From Paenibacillus glycanilyticus (GTDB taxonomy: Bacteria; Bacillota; Bacilli; Paenibacillales; Paenibacillaceae), in assembly GCF_030161375.1 (NCBI RefSeq), contig NZ_BSSQ01000001.1, positions 558,001-622,000 of the forward strand: a stretch of DNA of 64,000 nt. The letters are read 5' to 3'. The notes under the pieces were generated by a model. The model made no database searches, was not told the DNA's origin, and was given only the letters and a program-made list of their open reading frames with translations. Below, one piece after another: positions 43,980 through 51,316 of the stretch (positions are counted from its first letter, which is position 1; the number at the start of each line of letters is the position of its first letter). The position numbers and the translations under genes were made by a program.

Positions 43980-44654
43980 TCAGACCGTGCCGGAAGCCGG
44001 CGCGCTTCTCGTCTTGGCCGTTACCCATTTCTCCGCAAGTCCAAGCAGGTAATCTGCGGCCAGCGCCAGAAGAACGGCTAGCAGGGCTCCCGTCACAATC
44101 AGTTCTCTCTTATTGACGCCCATACCGGCGAAAATGAGCTGCCCCAGACCACCTGCTCCAATTAAAGTCGCCAGCGTTGCCCAGCTAATAATATAGACCG
44201 TCGTTACGCGAAGCCCCGACATAATGTAGGGAAATGACAGCGGCAGCTGGATGCGGAGCAATCGTTGCATGCGGCTGTAGCCCATCCCTCGAGCGGCTTC
44301 CATTATATTGGGATCAACGGCCTTGAAGCCGGAATACGTGTTGCGCATGATCGGCATGATCGAATAGAGAAATAACGCAAAGACAGCCGGCGTACGGCCG
44401 ATTCCAAGAAGCGGAATCAGAATGGCGAGCAGCGCTAGACTCGGAATCGTCTGCAGCACGTTGGCAATCGTAAATACAGTGCTGTTGAGCCAGCCAATCC
44501 GGCTTCCCGCGAGCCATACCCCTGCCGGAATCGCAACAATCGCTCCAAGAATAATAGAGAGGGCAGAGATATAGATATGATCGCGAAGAGCAATCAGAAT
44601 ATCCCCTTGCCTGCTCGATAGGAAAGCTCCGTAGTCAGATAGCCAGTCCATCAT
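43980..44654 (-). CDS. opuCB: Osmoprotectant ABC transporter permease (OpuCB-type)
   Basis: A 224-residue permease. It has the same hallmark as its partner, LYSIMPIMRNTYSGFKAVDPN, followed by IMEAARGMGYSRMQRLLRIQLPL and an IGAGGLGQLIFAGM segment near residue 175. GGAGG lies six bases before the ATG, and the start overlaps the ATPase stop by four bases (ATGA), which indicates translational coupling. Confidence 0.92.
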   Translation of the reverse strand: MMDWLSDYGAFLSSRQGDILIALRDHIYISALSIILGAIVAIPAGVWLAGSRIGWLNSTVFTIANVLQTIPSLALLAILIPLLGIGRTPAVFALFLYSIMPIMRNTYSGFKAVDPNIMEAARGMGYSRMQRLLRIQLPLSFPYIMSGLRVTTVYIISWATLATLIGAGGLGQLIFAGMGVNKRELIVTGALLAVLLALAADYLLGLAEKWVTAKTRSAPASGTV

Positions 44655-45880
44655 GCGTGCCCTCCTTGTTCCGTGTCTTGACCTGTCTCAGCCGGCTCAA
44701 TCGGAGCCTCATCCTTCAGCTTCTCAGCTTCCGCGGCAAGCTCCTCGAGACTCATTTCATCCGGATTATAGATCTCTGCCATATGGCGCACTACGCTCCC
44801 CCGCGTAACCAATCCAGCGAGATGTCCTTCACGGACAACGGGAACGTAAGGCAAGCCATGCTCATTCATCAGCGTCAAAGCAAGCGCAACCGAGGAGCCC
44901 GATTCCACAACATGAACAAAAGGCTTCATGATGTCGGCAAGCCGGCTGTCTTCATGCCTATACCCTTTCAGTACGTTGAAAATCGTGACGTAACCAAGCA
45001 GCTCTCTTTTTTTGCCGACGACAATCAAAGAATCAACCCGGTGCTTCTCCATGAATTGAATCGCAGCCGCCATTCCCCGTTCGGGAGAAGCCGTAACCGG
45101 ATTGACCGACATCACCTCGTCAACCGTTAAGCTAGGGTCGGGAGTATCGCTTGTCAGATGCTTCTTGCCTATGAAGCTCGTTACGAATTCATTAGCGGGA
45201 TGGCGCAAAATATGCTCGGGCGAGCCGGTCTGAACAACCTGTCCATCCTTCATCAGAACAATCGTATCGGCAATTTTGATCGCTTCGTCCATATCATGCG
45301 TCACGAACACAATCGTCTTCTTCAGCTCCTGCTGAAGGCGAATCAGCTCATCCTGCAGCTGTTCCCGGCTGATCGGATCAAGCGCGCTAAACGGCTCGTC
45401 GAGCAAAATGACGTCAGGGTCGGCAGCAAGCGCCCGGATCACCCCAATCCGTTGCTGCTGTCCTCCGCTTAGCTCGGCAGGATAACGATTCCGGTACACC
45501 TCGGGATCAAGATTCACCATGCTGAGAAGCTCATCAACCTTGCCGGCGGTGACCTCTTTGTCCCATTTCAGCAGTTTCGGTACAACGGCAACGTTTTTCC
45601 CAATATTCATATGCGGGAACAGGCCGACATTCTGAATGACATAACCAATGCTTCTGCGAAGCTCAACCGGATCAATCGTGGAGATATCCTTATCCCGGAT
45701 GTAGATTTTGCCGCTCGTTGGATTGTTCAAACGGTTAATATGCTTCATAAGCGTGGACTTTCCGCAACCGCTTGGACCAATCAATACGGTCAATTCGCCT
45801 TCTCTAATTTCGAGATTTATTGATTTTAATGCTTCAAAGCCGTCGTCGTATGTTTTTTTGACGTTCTCGAATCGGATCAT
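44651..45880 (-). CDS. opuCA: Osmoprotectant ABC transporter ATPase with CBS domains (OpuCA-type)
   Basis: A 409-residue protein. The ATPase domain has Walker A IGPSGCGKSTLMKHI near residue 37, signature LSGGQQQRIGVIRAL, Walker B VILLDEPFSALDP and switch VTHDMDEAI. After it come two CBS domains at about 250-375 (MSVNPVTASPERGMAAAIQF, MKPFVHVVESGSSVALALTLM), the ionic-strength or nucleotide-sensing module of OpuA/OpuC transporters, and an acidic tail. It heads the operon 42391-45880. A structured intergenic element begins 98 bases upstream of its start. Confidence 0.93.
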   Translation of the reverse strand: MIRFENVKKTYDDGFEALKSINLEIREGELTVLIGPSGCGKSTLMKHINRLNNPTSGKIYIRDKDISTIDPVELRRSIGYVIQNVGLFPHMNIGKNVAVVPKLLKWDKEVTAGKVDELLSMVNLDPEVYRNRYPAELSGGQQQRIGVIRALAADPDVILLDEPFSALDPISREQLQDELIRLQQELKKTIVFVTHDMDEAIKIADTIVLMKDGQVVQTGSPEHILRHPANEFVTSFIGKKHLTSDTPDPSLTVDEVMSVNPVTASPERGMAAAIQFMEKHRVDSLIVVGKKRELLGYVTIFNVLKGYRHEDSRLADIMKPFVHVVESGSSVALALTLMNEHGLPYVPVVREGHLAGLVTRGSVVRHMAEIYNPDEMSLEELAAEAEKLKDEAPIEPAETGQDTEQGGHA

Positions 45881-45978
45881 CTGCTGTTCAACCTCCGGAT
45901 ATTCATAAGGTTAGACTGTCCGACTCTTGTACAAATAATGCCAAATAAGAAAATCTTGCCGAAATACGACTCGCGATC

Positions 45979-46172
45979 TAGGTTAAACTGCAGTCTGCGC
46001 ATTAAATGTTCTTCCGATCGCCATTGCTCAGGGATTCCTTGAATTAATATTTCAGAGGTAGGAATCCCTGAGCAAAAGCGAACGCTTCAAAGCTTTCTGA
46101 AAGAAAGCTACTTCGTAAGCATGAGCTTTTCTCCAGAATCATTTAATGCTCCGTCTGCCCTTCACCTGTTCA
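45979..46172. repeat. Structured intergenic element, copy 2 (candidate ncRNA or leader)
   Basis: Second copy of the element at 13853-14009, in the same orientation. The 10-bp stem GCATTAAATG (45999-46008) with CATTTAATGC (46140-46149) and the 16-bp stem TTGCTCAGGGATTCCT (46024-46039) with AGGAATCCCTGAGCAA (46060-46075) are perfect although their sequence differs from copy 1. Loop segments such as TTCTTCCGATCGCCA and AAAAGCGAACGCT are identical in both. This copy has an extra small hairpin region containing ACTTCGTAAGCAT (46110-46122). With the terminator at 46202 it accounts for most of the 452-base gap 45881-46332. Confidence 0.85.
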
Positions 46173-46201
46173 TGAAATTGCTGAAGAAAGCAGCAAGAAC
46201 A

Positions 46202-46242
46202 AAAATATCGCTGTAAGGGTAACCCCTCTGCAGCGATATTTT
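46202..46242 (-). terminator. Terminator of the SLH protein gene
   Basis: AAAATATCGCTG and CAGCGATATTTT pair perfectly over 12 bp. On the minus strand the stem ends in TTTTTG. It lies about 90 bases after the SLH-protein stop. Confidence 0.8.
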
Positions 46243-46332
46243 CATAAAAAACACTCTTTAATTGCTAATGCGAGCTGCCTTCACAGTGAGCGATCACCTT
46301 TTGGGGCGGCCTCTTTATGGTTCATCCTATTA

Positions 46333-48453
46333 TTATACGAGTCTGATCGTTACCGGTGCGGATACGTTGCCGGAATAATCAACGGCCACAAGCTTGTAAT
46401 CCCCCGCGGGAAGCCCGGAAGTGCTGATTATATTGAAGCTGCTAGTTGTGTCCCCGACCGTTCCGCGTCCTTTGCCGCTCATCACAAGATCATGCATAGT
46501 GCGTCCATTCAGCTCGGTATCGGCTGGCACTAGATAAAGATTGGCCTTCTCGCTAAGTTTGGCGCCTAACGAATTCCCGATAACCATTACGGTAATTGTC
46601 GTCATGTCCGTAATGACCGGAGGGATATCGTCCCCGGTATTCAAAGTTGGATCGAGCATATGTTTGGCGGTATAGCCATCGGCTAAATGCTCTTTATCCG
46701 GCAAGAGGGTCGTTTCGTAATAACCGACCGGCTCCCGCTCTCCATTAAAGAAGATAATCTGGAAATAAGCATCGGATACGTTCCAATTCCCATCGGTAGA
46801 CCTCGCGTAAATGCCGCCCTTGCTTGCTACCGGAATAACATTAAAGCCCGTAGGGTCAAAATCTCCCCGGTCTACGGTCTGCAATGGAGCAACCGACGAC
46901 TGATACAGCTGATTCGTATCCAGCAGCTCTACCCGATAATATTTGGCCTCCGCCATAACCCCCGACCATTGCGAAGGATCAAGCGTTAGCCGCACGGCGC
47001 CCGCTACCCCTTTCCACAAACCGCCGCGCTTAATCTGATCTTGAAGCTCCTGCTTTGTCAGCTGTTGCACCGTTATGCCTGTACGATCCGTTAGACGGTT
47101 CAATTCATTCAGATTATAGCCGTAATCCCCTTCTAGAAAAATATTGCCTTGGCGTGAGACCTGAATATAAAAGTTACCGCTTGTCCGCAATTCGTATTTG
47201 GCGCTATAGGACATAAGCGAGAGAGATACCATATAGTTGCCGTAACTTTCCACCGTTGTGGTATCCAGCAGCTTATTTCTGCTTGAAGAATCGTACAGCT
47301 TTACGACATCGCCTTGCTCCAGAAGATTAGTTGAATACAAGCTGTACGAGGCGTGCGGGCCATCGCCTAAATTAAAATTGGGATAGGAGATGACCTGGAA
47401 GGTTTCCTGCAAATTGCGTTTATACAGAAAATCAATGTTATAGCCTTTTTTAGCTTTACCGTCGCCGCTCGTTACCGTAATGTAGACATGCAAATCTTCC
47501 ATTGGCTTTAAATCGATTGTAAACGCATGATTCGTTCCAAGCTTCCGGTATTGCTCGCCGGCTTGATCCATGTAATTAACAAAATATTCGACTTTGGCAG
47601 AATCAGACTCCGGCGTGACGGTAACCGGTATCGACACCGCCTCCATATCGCGCTCCAAGGTGACGGTATAACCGTTCGTATTCTTATCGAACCCGATACC
47701 CGCGGGAACGCCTTGATCGCCTTTTTGAACAAGCGTCAACTCCCCGCCCAAGTTCATATCGCTAAGATAAGCGGTTGTTTGATCCGATGTGCCTGAGCCT
47801 GAACCTCCCGATTGCGATGAGGCCAATGCCGCGTCGATTACCGTCACCGCTTCCGCCCGGGTTAAAGTGTCCGTCGGACGAAACTTGCCGCCGTCGCCTT
47901 TCAAGATCTTCCTGGCGGACAGCTCGGCAACCGCGCCTTTTGCCCAAGACGCAACAAGATTGCCGTCCTTGAACGGAGACAGATCCCCGTTTGCAGCCGG
48001 ATTGATCCGAAGCACGTTGGCCAACATTACGACGCCCTCTTGGCGGACCGTTTGTTGATTGGGATTCGCTTTGCCGCTTGCCCCGTGGAAATAACCGGCT
48101 TTATAAGCTATGGCCACTTCCGGATACGCCCAGCTCGTTACGGGCAAATCCGTGAACGGGAGCGAGCTTTCGGCAGACGTAAATCCGAAAGCATGGTTAA
48201 CGAGCGTTACGAACTCAGCCCGCGTGATGGGCGCATTTGGTTTAAAGGTTCCATTGGAATAGCCGTGAACCCAGCCTTTATGGATCCACCTTGTAATGGT
48301 CTCCTTCGCCCAGTGACCCTCGAGATCAGTTAAACTATCCGTTTCCGCGGGTGCGGAAACCGCCGGGGCCGAAGCATGCACAGGCATGCCGGGCACTACC
48401 AGCAATAACAAGCATAATGAGATTATGTATCGATGCCAAACTTTTTTAGCCAT
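46333..48453 (-). CDS. Secreted S-layer-homology protein with cadherin-like domain
   Basis: About 706 residues. AGAAGG precedes the ATG at 48453. A signal peptide (ISLCLLLLVVPGMPVHASA) ends near residue 30. Three SLH modules follow at about 40-215 (GHWAKETITRWIHKGWVHGY, FTDLPVTSWAYPEVAIAYK, FKDGNLVASWAKGAVAELS). Then a Gly/Ser linker and a cadherin-like beta-sandwich at about 235-350 (GFDKNTNGYTVTLERDMEA). The remaining 350 residues are beta-rich and unrecognised. It should be attached to the cell wall through its SLH repeats; no catalytic motif was seen. It is monocistronic. The C-terminal half might bind a polymer or act structurally. Confidence 0.82.
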   Translation of the reverse strand: MAKKVWHRYIISLCLLLLVVPGMPVHASAPAVSAPAETDSLTDLEGHWAKETITRWIHKGWVHGYSNGTFKPNAPITRAEFVTLVNHAFGFTSAESSLPFTDLPVTSWAYPEVAIAYKAGYFHGASGKANPNQQTVRQEGVVMLANVLRINPAANGDLSPFKDGNLVASWAKGAVAELSARKILKGDGGKFRPTDTLTRAEAVTVIDAALASSQSGGSGSGTSDQTTAYLSDMNLGGELTLVQKGDQGVPAGIGFDKNTNGYTVTLERDMEAVSIPVTVTPESDSAKVEYFVNYMDQAGEQYRKLGTNHAFTIDLKPMEDLHVYITVTSGDGKAKKGYNIDFLYKRNLQETFQVISYPNFNLGDGPHASYSLYSTNLLEQGDVVKLYDSSSRNKLLDTTTVESYGNYMVSLSLMSYSAKYELRTSGNFYIQVSRQGNIFLEGDYGYNLNELNRLTDRTGITVQQLTKQELQDQIKRGGLWKGVAGAVRLTLDPSQWSGVMAEAKYYRVELLDTNQLYQSSVAPLQTVDRGDFDPTGFNVIPVASKGGIYARSTDGNWNVSDAYFQIIFFNGEREPVGYYETTLLPDKEHLADGYTAKHMLDPTLNTGDDIPPVITDMTTITVMVIGNSLGAKLSEKANLYLVPADTELNGRTMHDLVMSGKGRGTVGDTTSSFNIISTSGLPAGDYKLVAVDYSGNVSAPVTIRLV

Positions 48454-48632
48454 CAAGCCTTCTCCTTTTTCTAAAATCTAGTTCATTTGGTATAAAGCTT
48501 CTACATAATGATAGTTCAAGTCTGCTTAATACTCTAGAAATAAATTGGAAAATAAGAGCTAAAGAAACTTGATGATCGTTACGTTCTGCACTATTATCAG
48601 TACAGCGTTAATCGAAGAGGCGGTGATGACTT

Positions 48633-49559
48633 GTGAAGCTGGAAAGATTGATATCCATAACCTATATGCTGCTGAATCATGAAGTCGTGTCCGCGTCGGA
48701 ACTTTCGTACAAATACGGCGTTTCGCAAAGAACGATCTACAGGGACATTGAGGCCATCTGCGCGGCGGGCATTCCGGTGATTTCCTATCAAGGGGTAAAC
48801 GGCGGGTATGGGATTATTAAGGAATACAAGATGGACAAAAGCCTGCTCAGCCCGGACGATATTGAATCCTTGATCACCTTTCTAAGCAGCACAACAACCG
48901 TCTTTCAGGATGATCGCGCGCAAGAGACGATTCAACGTCTAAAGACCGTTCAGCAGAGCAGCGATAGAGCGCCTAGCCTCACGATGGATTTGGGCAGCTG
49001 GCGATCGTATACGTCCGATCTCCGTATCCTGCACGCGGCCATTCAGGCGAAGCAGCTCATTTCATTCCATTATGTAAATGCAAAGGACGAACGTCAGGAA
49101 CGGATCGTTGAGCCCGTCAGCCTGGTGTTGAAATACGACTCTTGGTATTTATACGGCTATTGCCGTTCGCGGAGCGACTACCGGGTATTCAAGCTGACGA
49201 GAATATCGGAGCTGGTTGCCCTGCAGGAACGTTTCGACCGGCATCATCGTTTCCGGGAAAAAGACATCTTCTCGTACAATGCCTGCGGTAATCATCAGTT
49301 CGAGCAGATCGAACATGCGGTCATTCATTTTACGGCGGGTTCGCTCGCCAAGGTTTTGGATGAATTTTATCTGGACGACAAGCAGTTCAATGACGATGGC
49401 TCCCTTACGCTCACCATTGTTCAAGCCATCGATACGGATTGGCTAATCGAGAAGCTTCTCAGCTTCGGCGAGGATGCCGTTGTACTGGAACCTGCTTCAC
49501 TCAAGCAGCTCATCAAAGAAAAAATTGGAAAAATGTTAAAGCGATACGAAGAAGTATGA
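48633..49559 (+). CDS. WYL-domain transcriptional regulator (YafY-type)
   Basis: A 308-residue regulator starting at a GTG after a GAGGCGG site. The N-terminal HTH (LERLISITYMLLNHEVVSAS, ELSYKYGVSQRTIYRDIEAI) is followed by a WYL domain (LISFHYVNAKDERQERIVEP, YDSWYLYGYCRSRSDYRVFKL, carrying the WYL core) and a C-terminal extension. Such proteins respond to small ligands or nucleic acids. It is divergent from the SLH-protein gene and followed by a short poorly supported frame, so its target is unclear. Confidence 0.9.
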   Translation: MKLERLISITYMLLNHEVVSASELSYKYGVSQRTIYRDIEAICAAGIPVISYQGVNGGYGIIKEYKMDKSLLSPDDIESLITFLSSTTTVFQDDRAQETIQRLKTVQQSSDRAPSLTMDLGSWRSYTSDLRILHAAIQAKQLISFHYVNAKDERQERIVEPVSLVLKYDSWYLYGYCRSRSDYRVFKLTRISELVALQERFDRHHRFREKDIFSYNACGNHQFEQIEHAVIHFTAGSLAKVLDEFYLDDKQFNDDGSLTLTIVQAIDTDWLIEKLLSFGEDAVVLEPASLKQLIKEKIGKMLKRYEEV

Positions 49560-49644
49560 CACTATGCTGTCATACTTCTTTTTTTATAATGGAAACATTC
49601 GTTCGGACTGTTCGATCAATCTATTGCAAAGGGAAGTGAATGCG

Positions 49645-49827
49645 TTGTTGAATCATCCTTTTTTCTTTGAAGAACAGATGAAGCATAACAATTGGGAGCT
49701 CAAAAAAGTCGATAAACACGCGTGGAAGTGGACGGAGTTCTCTCCTAACAAACAAAAGCCGCCGGGGTTGCGGCGACTTTTGCTGTTCTCGATATTTACC
49801 AAGGGATTTCGCCTTTTCGGTCGATAA
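49645..49827 (+). CDS. Doubtful small protein
   Basis: A possible 60-residue frame starting at a TTG after AAAGGG, reading LLNHPFFFEEQMKHNNWELK and DKHAWKWTEFSPNKQ. The first 35 residues look protein-like. The rest is read through the SDR terminator hairpin and into the end of the convergent SDR gene. It may be a small gene, or a gene remnant. I do not recognise it. Confidence 0.25.
   Translation: MLNHPFFFEEQMKHNNWELKKVDKHAWKWTEFSPNKQKPPGLRRLLLFSIFTKGFRLFGR
49751..49786 (-). terminator. Terminator of the SDR gene
   Basis: AAAAGCCGCC and GGCGACTTTT form a stem with one mismatch. On the minus strand it is followed by TTTTGTTTGTT. It lies ten bases after the SDR stop. Confidence 0.7.
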
Positions 49828-50488
49828 AGATTCCCGTTGGACCGTCCTTGCCGATGGTCGCCATCTTGACGATGGCGTCCGTGCCTTCCTCGACTGTCTG
49901 CATGCCATGTCCGGTCAGATCGGTTTTTGTTGGTCCCGGATCAACGGCATTCACTTTAATGTCCGGCATCCCTTTTGCGTATTGCACGGTGAGCATGCTT
50001 ACCGCTGCTTTGGAAGAACAATAAGCAAGCGCGTTTACCGTCGATTCGATCTTCTCCGGATTCCTCACCATTCCGAAGGATCCTAGCCCGCTGCCGACAT
50101 TCACAATGACAGGCGCTTCCGACTTGCGGAGCAACGGGACAAAAGCATGCGTCACGCGCACGAGGCCAAACACATTCGTCTCATATACGCGGCGCGTTTC
50201 TTCAGCCGTAATCTCGTCCGGCTTCAAATGCCCACCGGCAATGCCCGCATTGTTGATAAGGACGTCGAGGCGTCCTTCTTTATTTATGATTTCAGCTGCT
50301 GCGGCATTGACGGAATCATCATCCGTCACATCCAGTTGAACAAACCGTGCGCCCAGTTCTTCGGCAGCCTTAGTGCCGAGCTCTATATTGCGGGCACCGA
50401 TATAAACAGTTTGGCCAAGCGCAATCAAACGTCTTGCAGCCTCGTATCCAAGTCCTTTATTACCGCCTGTTATTAAAGTAATCGTCAT
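49796..50488 (-). CDS. Short-chain dehydrogenase/reductase
   Basis: A 230-residue SDR. AAGGAG lies ten bases before the ATG at 50488. The NADP-binding motif is ITGGNKGLGYEAARRL (TGxxxGxG), then VQLDVTDDDS, VLINNAGIAGG (NNAG), VNVGSGLG with the catalytic Ser, and YCSSKAAV with the Tyr-x-x-x-Lys pair near residue 150. The C-terminus follows the classical SDR pattern (VNAVDPGPTKTDL). It is divergent from a TetR-family gene with a palindrome in between, so it is likely under that repressor. Substrate unknown. Confidence 0.9.
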   Translation of the reverse strand: MTITLITGGNKGLGYEAARRLIALGQTVYIGARNIELGTKAAEELGARFVQLDVTDDDSVNAAAAEIINKEGRLDVLINNAGIAGGHLKPDEITAEETRRVYETNVFGLVRVTHAFVPLLRKSEAPVIVNVGSGLGSFGMVRNPEKIESTVNALAYCSSKAAVSMLTVQYAKGMPDIKVNAVDPGPTKTDLTGHGMQTVEEGTDAIVKMATIGKDGPTGIFIDRKGEIPW

Positions 50489-50524
50489 GGGGATCAATCT
50501 CCTTTTTGCTCGATGTAAGAGAAC

Positions 50525-50553
50525 ACTTACATACTAACATACTGAATGTAAGT
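50525..50553. promoter_or_regulatory. TetR-type operator between SDR and TetR genes
   Basis: ACTTACAT-N13-ATGTAAGT, perfect 8-bp arms, in the divergent gap. It is placed to control both genes. Confidence 0.7.
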
Positions 50554-50617
50554 TGTCTATTACATTGGGGCATGATATATTTACTAAACCGTACAACTAT
50601 CAGAAGGAAGTGAACTG

Positions 50618-51217
50618 ATGTCCACCACGGATAGGCCCTACCATCACGGCGATCTGAGGGATACGCTGATCCGCACGGCCATGGAATTAATCGCGAAAGT
50701 TGGGCTGAACGGTTTTTCCGTTGCCAAGGTTGCCAAACATGCGGGAGTATCTTCGGGAGCGCCTTATCGCCATTTTCCCGACAAGGAAAGCCTGCTCTCC
50801 GCAACCGGAATTGTATTCCTAACTGGGCTGACTTCGAGAATAAACGCAGCTGTTCAGGCAACCGGCAATCCCGTCGATCGTCTGGCTGCGGTAGCGGCGG
50901 CTATTGCAAGTTATATGATTGACCATAATGTCGGGTTTGAACTGTTCAGCTCATTAAGAGGTTCTTCCTATACGGAATTTCATGAACAAAGCCGCAAGAT
51001 GATGGATATGCTGCTTGCCATCGTTCAGGAAGCCGATCCGAATGCCAGCTGGGAGAAAGTCGTTGAGTTGATGGAGGCTCTTCTTGCCGTCAGCACGGGG
51101 TATGCCAATCTATATAACCAGAGCATATACTCTGATCGGAAGGTTACCCAGGCGGAATTCGCCGAGAGAGCCGCTACAACGATGCGATATCTTATTATGG
51201 GCAGGAAGATGAAGTAA
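50618..51217 (+). CDS. TetR-family transcriptional regulator
   Basis: A 199-residue regulator. The HTH region reads YHHGDLRDTLIRTAMELIAK and GFSVAKVAKHAGVSSGAPYRHF, a variant TetR signature (YHHGxL...PYRHFxxK) seen in a common TetR subgroup with a WHG-type C-domain. The C-terminal helices should bind a hydrophobic inducer. GAAGG precedes the ATG. It lies divergently 129 bases from the SDR gene, with a palindromic operator between. It ends with its own strong terminator. Confidence 0.9.
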   Translation: MSTTDRPYHHGDLRDTLIRTAMELIAKVGLNGFSVAKVAKHAGVSSGAPYRHFPDKESLLSATGIVFLTGLTSRINAAVQATGNPVDRLAAVAAAIASYMIDHNVGFELFSSLRGSSYTEFHEQSRKMMDMLLAIVQEADPNASWEKVVELMEALLAVSTGYANLYNQSIYSDRKVTQAEFAERAATTMRYLIMGRKMK

Positions 51218-51229
51218 AATGCGGTATGT

Positions 51230-51277
51230 AAAAAGTGCCCAACCTTGCATTCATGCAAAGTTGGGCACTTTCTTTTG
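51230..51277 (+). terminator. Terminator after the TetR gene
   Basis: AAAAAGTGCCCAAC and GTTGGGCACTTT pair with an inner TTGCAT/ATGCAA stem, followed by TCTTTTG. It lies about 12 bases after the stop. Confidence 0.85.
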
Positions 51278-51316
51278 TTTCAATAGGATAAAACTAATCG
51301 ATAAATGCCAATGGCC

